NCBI GenBank assembly: GCA_005406025.1
Contig: BGZK01001341.1
Coordinates: 1-64,000 of the forward strand
Length of the DNA: 64,000 nt
Reading direction: 5' to 3'
Source: Eumeta japonica
Taxonomy: Eukaryota > Arthropoda > Insecta > Lepidoptera > Psychidae
Shown: piece by piece, positions 56,055-64,000 of the stretch
How the letters are laid out: every line of letters starts with the position of its first letter
Numbering within the stretch: the first letter of the stretch is position 1
The notes under the pieces: generated by a model
The model's input: only the letters and a program-made list of their open reading frames with translations
The model's database searches: none
Told to the model about the DNA's origin: nothing
Program-made: the position numbers and the translations under genes

Positions 56055-57070
56055 CCCGCTGAAAATTTCCGAACAGAGTGAGAAAAAATGACTACGAATG
56101 GTCAAAAATGAATTTATAGTTCCTCAAAAGATTCTCCGTTAGTATTAATGCACTTGTTCATACATATAAACCAAGTTTGAAAACATTTATGCCACTCCTC
56201 CCTGAAGAACTCGAAAACATGTTTTTCATACTCTTCGACGACCTCTTCTGATGAAGAAAATCGTTGACTGCGTAATTGTTCTTCATTTTCAAAAAAACCA
56301 AAAAAGTCACAAGGTGCCAGGTCGGAGCCTTATGCAGAATTGCTCATAAGTTCTACTTCAGTTTTTTCTCCTTCAAATAAATATTTTTCTGTTAGGCCAG
56401 GTGAGAAGTAGCATTGTCGTGGCGCAAGATGATACGACGTTTATGGTTATTTTTGCGGAGTTCGTCAATAACTTGCGGCAAACAAATGGTCGTGTGAATA
56501 GTGATCTATTTACGATACGACAATTCTTCAGAGCAACGGCAGCCACGTGTCCAGGTTTATTAAAAAAAAATCATCCGCTTAGAGTCACTTCGCTCGCGCA
56601 CCACTTCTGTTGATTTCGGCTCATCTCGACAGACTCATGCGGTCGATCACTACTTTCTTTTGAGGTCGTAGCAATAAATTCGTTACCTGCTACTATGTCC
56701 CACACCAAATTTGATGCCCCTTCCTTGAATCTGGTAAGTATATCATAGCACTAAGTGAGGCAGTCCGTTTTTTGAGCTTCAGTCAAATTGTGCGGGATCC
56801 ACCGCGAGCACAACTTGTTCGTATCCAAATGTTTGTGTAGGATTGATTGTATTTGACTCATACCTGTGCCTAAGGATGCCGAAATCTCATGGTACATTAC
56901 ATGCCTATCTGTTTCGATCATATGGCGCAAGATACGACCGGTAATTCTGCAAACCAAGTTGTAAATAGTCGTCTTGCATGGTGTTTCTCCGTTCTGCTGA
57001 ACTGTCAAATTACACTTAATATCGTAGAAAATCATAAAACAAAAATTTTCACTACTTAAATCCTTAATGA
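56055..57070 (-). pseudogene. mariner (Tc1/mariner, DD34D) transposase, inactive copy
   Basis: Read on the minus strand. The N-terminal part has MIFYDIKCNL, GETPCKTTIYNL, an abrupt jump to HMIETDRHVMYHEISASLG (the family has about 35 more residues between), GMSQIQSILHKHL and LCSRWIPHNLTEAQK, then an in-frame stop. Next come RFKEGASN and VWDIVAGNE: the first catalytic Asp of the GDE motif is Asn here (codon at 56692-56694). The second Asp is kept in LRHDNATSH (GAC at 56416-56418) and the third in SDLAPCDFF (GAC at 56306-56308). Their spacing is 110 nt instead of 105, so there is a net 5-nt insertion. Terminal inverted repeats were not identified. Mariner moves by cut and paste at TA. With an internal deletion, stop, active-site change and frameshifts, it is dead. 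Confidence 0.88.
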
Positions 57071-57779
57071 TAAAAACACGCAATTTGTAAAATGACACCA
57101 AAATGTAAAAACAATTTGACAGATGAAACAAACTGCACTCTGCAGCCGAAGAGTTCCATTTTCAAATGTAGTAATTGCTTTTAAATATAGTTTATATAAA
57201 TGGCCAGTTCCAGAAACTTATACTGCACCCCAAGTATCGTGTGTTTTACCAACCTTCTTTAGACATTTTTACTATATATTTCTGTTCTAATATTCACTAA
57301 CTTCTTGCTGAGCGGATTTAGTAAATTTACGAAAGATTCGGGAGTGGAAATACGGTCCGAAACCGAAATTGGTAAACAGAAAAGCTGTAGAGCGATAGCT
57401 TATATTTTCTGTCAGTCGCAGAGTTTGATAGTCTAATATTTATCCAACTAAAGTGTGAGATTTCGGGAAATAAAGGCTTGTAAAAGAATACAGAAGCCAT
57501 AACGATATACAGATGCGCAACCGAGATCTTTTGTAATCATTTTATTTCGTAGGTAATAGAAATTTCACTTGAAATGCGTCATAAACAACTGTTCTCGACA
57601 TTAAAATTACCACCCATTCCAAATGCTCGTTTACGAGGAGAAGAATGGGCAAGAAACTCTAGGTTTGCTCTTTTTTACTCATCGATACAAAATATTGAAT
57701 AATTAATAATTTAATACAACATTTAGTAATAACATGAAGCAACCTGAACACCGAGCAGTTCAATCCCATGAGTTTTTTT
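57071..57779. other. intergenic, nothing firmly recognised
   Basis: May include the 5' terminal part of the mariner copy, but no terminal repeat pair is seen. Confidence 0.4.
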
Positions 57780-57781
57780 AA

Positions 57782-58150
57782 TTAAGATATTCGGCGCGGT
57801 ATAATAGCCCTTGCCACATAACTTTTTTTAACGAAATGTTTAAGTTTATGAAATGGAAAATTCTGAATTTCAGCTGGGATCTTATTATAAAAGCGCACAT
57901 ATTGCCCCTTAAACGATTTATTAACTTTGCTTAGACGGGTTTTACGAGCAGACAAATCGTTTTTATGTCTAGTGTTATTGTTAAAGATGTTGCTCCTTTT
58001 TTGAAATGATTCTATATGTTTCTTGACATACACAATGGTTTTAACATTCCTAATGATTCAGAACTGCTGTATGGCGGCCCTCGCATGCTATACTTATCTT
58101 TCGTTGTTTGTGAGCATAGGTATCCTGAAAAAGTTTTGTCTTTCAAACTC
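57782..58150 (-). pseudogene. non-LTR retrotransposon reverse transcriptase, C-terminal remnant
   Basis: The minus strand reads VYVKKHIESFQKRSN, NNNTRHKNDLSARKTRLSKV, NKSFKGQYVRFYNKIPAEIQ, NFPFHKLKHFVKKS. The order 'N-T-R-x-K-x-x-L...R-L-x-K-V-x-x-S-F-x-G-x-x-x-R-F-Y-N-K-I-P' followed by 'L-P-x-x-x-F-K-x-x-V-K' is the C-terminal end of reverse transcriptases from CR1/Jockey-group LINEs in Lepidoptera (recalled). A stop interrupts the frame about 9 codons upstream of the first block, where a further piece ARAAIQQF can be read. No polymerase motifs remain. The C-terminal end runs to about 57782. It is a different family from the 35-kb insertion. Confidence 0.65.
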
Positions 58151-58374
58151 GTCTCCTCGAGTACATTACTTGGATCAATTAAACGGCGTTTATCAACTCT
58201 CTATTGTTTTAGCTCTGCCTTTTTGTTTAACGTGAATTTGAAAGGAGATGGTGAAAGAGGCTCTTAGTTATTTATATTAATTAAAGAAGTCAATTTGCGC
58301 TGCAACTTAAAAACTGTCAGTACTGAAGGTATTATCTAATTGAGCACTTTCATTACATTTTTGTGGGAAAGGGC

Positions 58375-58620
58375 CTTACTGTTCTAAAAATTTCCAAATG
58401 AGCAAATGAGCTTGCGAACCATCAGAAAGTAAATGGTCATCGCCGCCCATGGACATTCGCAACCTCAAAGTAGCCTTAAGTGGATTGCTGACCTCTTGGG
58501 TAGAAATGGAATATCTTGTAGCGGAGGGATTGGATAGAAGAGGGAATAGGGTGGTGTAGGGGGGAGTGGCTCACATTTCTTGTGTCCATCTCATTCATTT
58601 TAATGTGTAAAAAAAGAATT
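58375..58620 (-). repeat. dispersed repeat, CATGGGCGGCGG-core family, copy 7
   Basis: Minus strand: 'GAGCCACTCCCCCCTACACC', 'TATTCCCTCTTCTATCC', 'CAAGAGGTCAGCAATCCACT', 'GGTTGCGAATGTCCATGGGC' with GGCGATGACC, and a tail TCGCAAGCTCATTTGCTCAT. It lies just beyond the 57.8-kb reverse-transcriptase remnant on the same strand but upstream of it, so it is not that element's 3' end. Confidence 0.78.
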
Positions 58621-59509
58621 TTTATATTAATTTATGTATAAGAGAGCCATCTTCGATAAAAGTGCATAACTATGAGTAGATCCTGTGAAGCTATGTCATG
58701 AGTAAATATGGTAAGAAGTTCGTAAACAGCCTGCATTTACACTGCCATTTGTAGAATTATTTCGAACGGTGACATCCGATCGCTTGGTATTTTTTTTTTA
58801 GTAGTCCATTTTTACTCTTTATAATACCCAAGGGAAGAAATACACAACAAAGCAATCACATTAAAAACATTTATAGCGGTCACGTTAAGCTAATAATCCA
58901 ATAAAAACTTCCACGTAAAAGCTACGAAATAAATTTGTAATTGCATAAAAATCAACTATATACAATACAGACAAAGATACTCATCAACTGCAACTATATC
59001 ATTTTCTTTTGAGAGACTCAAATTGGTGAGCTGTCGCAAACATTCAGTCGAGAAGTCTTGGACTCTTAAAGAAATATCATACACATCGTTTTATTTTAAT
59101 CAATTTGTAAGAATAAATTTTAATCAAATTGAATATATTACAATACGACTAAAAAAATATACGTATGGTGCAAATGTATTTCATTGTAAGCTTATTAATT
59201 CACGATCCAAAGGGAATTACAGTTAGAATTCAATATCGAATGCTATTTATTACAAGAAAAAAATCATTCAATTGAAAACAACGAACTTGACCTTCTCATA
59301 GATCTCAAGCTATTATCATATCAAATATTATTAAAATCGATATTGAAAACAATTAGAGAAGCAAGTATCTCCGATTTATTATTGTGAATAATTCCATATT
59401 TTTTTCACTTTGAAAACTATATCTTGCTTACCCACAAAAACCACGATGTTTCTGAGACATTAATTTATTTCAATTTGTTATAACCAGAATTTATTAAATA
59501 GCATTATTA
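58621..59509. other. AT-rich intergenic stretch
   Basis: Nothing recognised. Confidence 0.5.
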
Positions 59510-60005
59510 TTTACTAGCTTCCTCCCGTGGCTTTGTCTGCGTGAACATGGAACGAATTCCCTCTTTTTTTCTGCACATTGATAAATGTAGCTGTGGATTC
59601 CTCTACTGCATATCATTTCGACGCCGATCCGATACCAAATACGGTTCTGATTTGAATGAAGCTAGACATCTCGAAAGATTTTTATATTTTCAATAATATA
59701 GCTTTTGCACGTGGATTCGCCCGGATGGGCATGAAACGAAATCCTTATTTATTTATTCACTGGGTTTAATAAACGCCCTGCCTATTTCAATATTCCCAAT
59801 ACATTTTTTTCCACTTTAAGTAAATATTATAATTATTTTCATATGTGATAATTTATTCAACTTTTATTGCAGCAATTCCTCGAATAAAAATTATATGTGA
59901 TTTAATCTAAAGCAATTATATTCATGTAAAGTTTCATTCAAATCCATCCAGTAGTTTCAGCTTGACGTTCGGTCAAGACACAAACAGACAGACAGAAATG
60001 TGAAA
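59510..60005 (+). repeat. dispersed repeat, 'ACTAGCTTCCnCCCGnGGC' type
   Basis: Starts TTTACTAGCTTCCTCCCGTG with GCTTTGTCTGCGTGAAC, repeats the theme at 59703 (GCTTTTGCACGTGGATTCGC) and ends AAGTTTCATTCAAATCCATC with CAGTAGTTTCAGC and a CAAACAGACAGACAG tail. From memory this is a common repeat of Lepidoptera. No coding capacity. Confidence 0.65.
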
Positions 60006-60539
60006 AAAGTAGCTTATTTAGTTTATGCATTTGTAATAATGTTTCTTCGAATGGAAATTTTTAAAATGTCTGTAATATATAGATATTGACACATAATAAT
60101 TTTAATATAAGAATTAATATAAATTTAACATAAAAACGTAAGCAGGCAGTGGTAACTTAATAATTATTACGCACTCCCGGGCCAATGAAAGCTTTTTCCA
60201 ACTTATATATAGAAAACATCAAGTTGCTTTAACGACAAAAAATATGTCAAACCGAAAGAAGGCAAAAGCTTACCGGAACATTCCATAGCATGTCAATTCT
60301 CAATACACTTTGAGGCGGCGCGCGACGTGGGGCCTACGGCATAAAGCCATTCTTGAAGGACTCCCTTCCTCGACAGGGGAACATTATAATAATATGCATT
60401 GTAAAGGTAACAATATTACTGAGTGCTTTGACATATTACCATCTACAATAGTTTTTTTTCTTCTTATTTTAAGAAAAAACTCTAAAAGACTTGTATAAAG
60501 AGCGTCAAATTTTAATTTTCTGTCAAGTCTTCACAAATC
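60006..60539. other. intergenic, nothing recognised
   Basis: A short GC-rich patch at 60311-60385 (GAGGCGGCGCGCGACGTGGG) is open for 62 codons (60310-60498), Arg-rich at the start, without a motif. Confidence 0.42.
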
Positions 60540-60810
60540 TATGCCGTATCAGATTTTAACCGCCCCATTTCTGAAGCAAACGATCCCACAATCTTTTTAC
60601 TTCATATCGAAGAGCTGGGATAGATCCTTGGCCCTGGCACTGAGCTAGCATGAGGGGCTTTAGAAAGGTCCTCATGTTAGCGCAGTGCCAATCGGGAGTT
60701 GCTAACGACCGTCGCTATCAACACATTGTTAATGTCCAGGACCAAAGGCTTAACGTGCCCTCCGAAGCACGAACCGAGCGGTTTAATTGGAGATTTAGGA
60801 TAACGAGTTG
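60540..60810 (-). repeat. SINE-like repeat sharing the GCACGTTAA body
   Basis: On the minus strand GGGCACGTTAAGCCTTTGGT with CCTGGACATTAAC matches the body of the SINE at 541-722 (AAGCACGTTAAGTTGTCGGT with CCCGG). A tRNA-like head is not visible, so it is a partial copy or a relative. It includes a strong hairpin (see next entry). Confidence 0.55.
60636..60689. repeat. 20-bp stem hairpin inside the SINE-like repeat
   Basis: GGCACTGAGCTAGCATGAGG (60636-60655) pairs with CCTCATGTTAGCGCAGTGCC (60670-60689) with 2 mismatches, one of them wobble-compatible on the plus strand, around a 14-nt loop. If transcribed it would fold stably. Confidence 0.75.
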
Positions 60811-61499
60811 AAAATTTTGGATGTAGAGATCTCGATTTATCTCCGAAAATACGAAACGTATGAAAGTGATCTTTAGTGATACTTTTCCTTCACGTTATTG
60901 AGTTAAATTTGTCAGTTGTCTTGACACGATTTATTAACTTTCGGTACAGAGAATAATAAAAATACCTATTTTAAAACAGAAATTTATATTTTTCATGCAA
61001 ATGAGACAACTCAAGCCTCCAAATCTTCTCCGCAGATTAATCTATACAGACACTCTAAAATGCCAGTTCGATTTAAAACAAAAAAAAACTGTTTTGTCGC
61101 ATATGACCCTCAAAAATAAGCAAACGTGAACTTGTTTTAGTATGCAGTACCGCGATGTGCGCAGTTTGCGACCGTTACGCTCCACGTCAAATTAATAGCA
61201 TATCACAGCTTCAACTTAAAAATACATGGGTCAATCGCGCGTAGTCAGAATCAGACCCAGTACGTTTGGAGGAACTGGGTCTTACTTAAGTACCTCTTAC
61301 CAGCACTTAACTCTTACTAGCATTTAATTAGCATTTCCTTAATGTATCGTGAGTGTATCTACTTGAGTGTATAATTATCAACACTACAGCACATAAATCT
61401 ATACAATAGGTTGATGCACTGATAATAGCTACATTATATTTATTGATAAAAGTTCTGCATTTAAAGCAACGCTGTGGTTAACTTGCTTATAGCACGAAA
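60811..61499. other. intergenic, nothing recognised
   Basis: AT-rich to mixed. No supported feature. Confidence 0.45.
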
Positions 61500-61735
61500 A
61501 TGGACCAGCTCCACTAGTGGGATACCACACTCTCGGAGAATACAAACGTGAAGTAAGCTTTCTCTGTTTGTTTCGTCCAGTGAGCGACAGTCCCGGTGGC
61601 CCACTCCCCCATCATCAGATAACCTAGTCCTTCCCAAAAGGCCGCAATGTGTCGATAACGCCTTTTGCGGCTGCGGGTGTCCAAGGGCGGAGGCGACCAC
61701 CTACTCTCTGGTGATTGGCATGTTTGCTTGCTCTA
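61500..61735 (+). repeat. dispersed repeat, CATGGGCGGCGG-core family, copy 8
   Basis: All blocks present: 'CACTCTCGGAGAATACAAAC', 'GTGAAGTAAGCTTTCTCTG', 'TTCGTCCAGTGAGCGACAGT', 'CCCGGTGGCCCACTCCCCCA', 'CCTTCCCAAAAGGCCGCAAT', 'GGCTGCGGGTGTCCAAGGGC' with GGAGGCGACCACCTACTCTC and 'GGTGATTGGCATGTTTGC'. The most complete plus-strand copy. Confidence 0.8.
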
Positions 61736-63390
61736 TATAAATGTTATAAAATCATACACAAGTTGACTAGATATGATAACAGAAACGTAAAATAAAATAA
61801 CACCGAGTAAAAACAACAAACGATCAGCCACCAAAGATTTTTCACCGTCTACTTCTAGCAAAACGGAGTACGACCTGTTTTGTACGCATCTTATATACCG
61901 TAAGCCATAAAACGTGACGTCACTCGTTAATTATTTGATTACTTCTATAATTATACAATAATAGTTTCACTATACTCTATTTTATATAAAAATAATTTTA
62001 AATATAGCAATGGAAAAAAATCAACTACCTTTTACCACAGAATAAAACATTTATCGATTGATATTTTTTTATTGACATTTACTGTTACCGAATATTTACT
62101 GACACGTACAAAGATATACAGCGCCAACAGTTCTAGTCAATGAACTAATGTCATTGGGTTAATATCAGGCACGCGTCTGACCTAGCTGGCGTATTGTGGT
62201 CTAATGCCGACCATTCGCTGAAACAGTTACGAGTTTCTCGCGTTCGGAATAATTCGTCTTTACGACCCGGCTACGAGTTATAATAAAATTATGCCCTATC
62301 TTATATTGTCTTATAGCACCAAAAGAGAGCTTAATTAATATTTGTATGTACCTAGGCGGCTGAGCTGTGTGCGGTATGTAAGTAGGATGTTTAATCAAAT
62401 CTGTTTTATAACTTATCTCTTCTACATAACGAAAATAATTGGACATCTTTTCAAAATAGTCTAAAGAAGTGCTATATATTCTAATGATTACAAAATAAAC
62501 GCATACAGCGAACAGCTGAACGTGTTGACTGTTACCAAAATCAATGTCCTCAATAAGACCTATATTTTGATGTAAACAAGAAGATCCTGACAGAGTGATG
62601 GATTTTTAAATTCTTCAAATAAAGCTCTTATATCTGGCAAAAAGAAGAATGAAGTTACTTTACATACTTACTTGACAACCTAACATCTCAATGGCTTGAA
62701 CTATTGATTAGCTGGAGAGCTTATTACAAAACATTAACGTCAAACTTCAGTCGTGTTTGTAAATTACGTTACTATGCGGCGTTTTGGTAGATAGATATGG
62801 CAAATAAATCTTCCATAATTTGTACTTGTAAGTAAGGGAATTTTTGTACTGAATTCCACACAGATAAAAAAAAAACTCTTTTGTGTTTGACTCACCCAGA
62901 ACTTAAGTCTATAACTTAAACAAATTAACAGCCAACGGCACACTTAGATGGAAGAACCGAATAACTAACTATGTACTACATGACTAACTTTCAGTCCAAT
63001 AAACTCTATAAGGCAAAATATTATCAAAAAGGAGACCATAAAGTTTAGTAGCATTTTGTGAAGGGCAAAAATATTTTTCGTGGAATACTACATTTATATA
63101 TTAATTTAATGTTTAAAAATAATATGATATTAAGTGGTTTCTTTGAAGGCTTTATTCGCAACGAAATAGACGCGGATATTAAGTTAATAAAAATTATTTA
63201 ATAATGGGCATAAAATTCTTGTTCATATTATCGCTGTGTGCATTAATATTTTTAATACAATTTACTGTGGTATCAGATTATTACATTTTTACGGTTAGCT
63301 TTTACTTTATGTATTACCGATAAGAATGCATAGGACAGTTCTGATAAAGGAGATCGATTCGTTAAAGCGACAATTATTATATAAAAATAC
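61736..63390. other. AT-rich intergenic stretch with a CRE
   Basis: A full CRE palindrome TGACGTCA lies at 61915-61922 (context AACG..CTCG). A minus frame of 81 codons at 62201-62446 has no motif. Nothing else. Confidence 0.45.
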
Positions 63391-63434
63391 GATATTTTTC
63401 ATATTTATTTATGATATTTTTCATATTTATTTTT
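63391..63434. repeat. 22-bp tandem duplication
   Basis: GATATTTTTCATATTTATTT(AT) twice in direct succession, the second copy ending in T instead of AT. Confidence 0.85.
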
Positions 63435-63680
63435 TTATTACAGATCTATCGTAAAATTTGAAGCGCTTAAAAACTATTTCATTTTTTAATTAAGCTTCAC
63501 TTGATATAGATAGTTTTACGTTTTAAAATTATGTAATGGCAATTCGTAATTGTTGACTTAGTCATTGATTTTGAAGGACCTTAAAGGTATATGTGCTAAA
63601 GATAACGGTAACCTACTCGCAAAATCAGGCAATAATAAAATAAAATACGAGCGTTGATAGGTGCACTTTTGAGCTTTGAT

Positions 63681-63760
63681 TTTCCACATTAATGCATTCC
63701 ATTCCACATTAATGCATTCCATTCCACACATGCATCCATTCTTGGATGGATGCATTCCAC
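63681..63760. repeat. 20-bp minisatellite (ATGCATTCC..CCACATTA)
   Basis: TTTCCACATTAATGCATTCC at 63681-63700 and ATTCCACATTAATGCATTCC at 63701-63720, then a partial ATTCCACACATGCATCC (63721-63737) and a further GATGCATTCCACACTGCAT. A small inverted repeat GCATCCA/TGGATGC overlaps the third unit. Confidence 0.85.
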
Positions 63761-64000
63761 ACTGCATCTATATGCAGTATGCACAAACAGGCAAAATATG
63801 CATTCGCTGAGCCGTTGGCTATTTATTTAGCAAAAGTATTATCAAAAAGACTTCTCGACATACCCTACTGACACAAAAGTATCACTTTTATTTTGTGTGA
63901 CATAAATCTCTTAGTCGACCAGACGGCTGGTAGACACCATTGCTGTGTGCAAATGAATCTAAGCCGACACAGAGAGTTTGGAAGAAAACAAGTTAAATTT
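63761..64000. other. window end, nothing recognised
   Basis: No feature seen. Confidence 0.4.

Noticed and set aside
63681..63760. CRISPR-like array
   Set aside because: Adjacent 20-bp units with no spacers in insect-type DNA; a minisatellite.
1..64000. Insect telomeric (TTAGG)n, rRNA genes, histone genes or known microRNAs
   Set aside because: Looked for by eye on both strands and not seen.

Overview
The window looks like non-coding insect nuclear DNA, most likely from a moth or butterfly. It is AT-rich and full of long homopolymer and TA runs. No open frame longer than about 105 codons reads as a host gene. The short frames that can be recognised all belong to transposable elements. The lepidopteran assignment is an inference: several dispersed repeats match, from memory, repeats typical of Lepidoptera (the CATGGGCGGCGG-core repeat, the 'CCGGCCAAGTGCGAGTCGGACTCGC' type, 'ACTAGCTTCCGCCCGCGGC'-type starts, and a tRNA-derived SINE with a 'GCACGTTAA' body). 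No database search was run. Nothing bacterial (operons, Shine-Dalgarno sites, CRISPR) is present.

Layout. 0-9 kb: a SINE on the minus strand, three CATGGGCGGCGG-core repeats, a frameshifted RTE-type reverse transcriptase remnant (3432-3790), and a Penelope-like element remnant with a GIY-YIG-like coding end between inverted repeats (7305-8131). 9-22 kb: a near full-length 'AAGTGCGAG' repeat, a tail-only Penelope-like copy, a large imperfect palindrome at 15.4 kb, a duplicated segment (17.4 and 20.2 kb), and an old tandem array of about 120-bp units (19.2-19.6 kb). 22-34 kb: mostly AT-rich desert broken by GC-rich islands. 34.6-35.9 kb: the most structured locus. A cluster of GTGGCGAC/GTCGCCAC palindromes stands beside a small acidic open frame that is split by a 738-bp, 5'-truncated Jockey-type LINE with a 21-bp target-site duplication and an intact poly(A) tail. 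36-56 kb: GC-rich islands, a second tail-only Penelope-like copy (minus strand), and a run of 'AAGTGCGAG' repeats between 48 and 52.6 kb. 56-64 kb: a dead mariner transposase, another reverse-transcriptase C-terminal remnant, and several dispersed repeats.

About sixteen 200-450 bp GC- and CpG-rich islands are spaced through the AT-rich background. Some hold full CRE palindromes, E-boxes or TTAATTA-type homeodomain cores. With no exons in sight, the simplest reading is a large intron or intergenic regulatory interval, perhaps of a developmental gene. That is inference from composition only. I did not find a convincing new multi-gene system. The palindrome cluster with its interrupted frame, and the array of islands, are the best candidates for follow-up.
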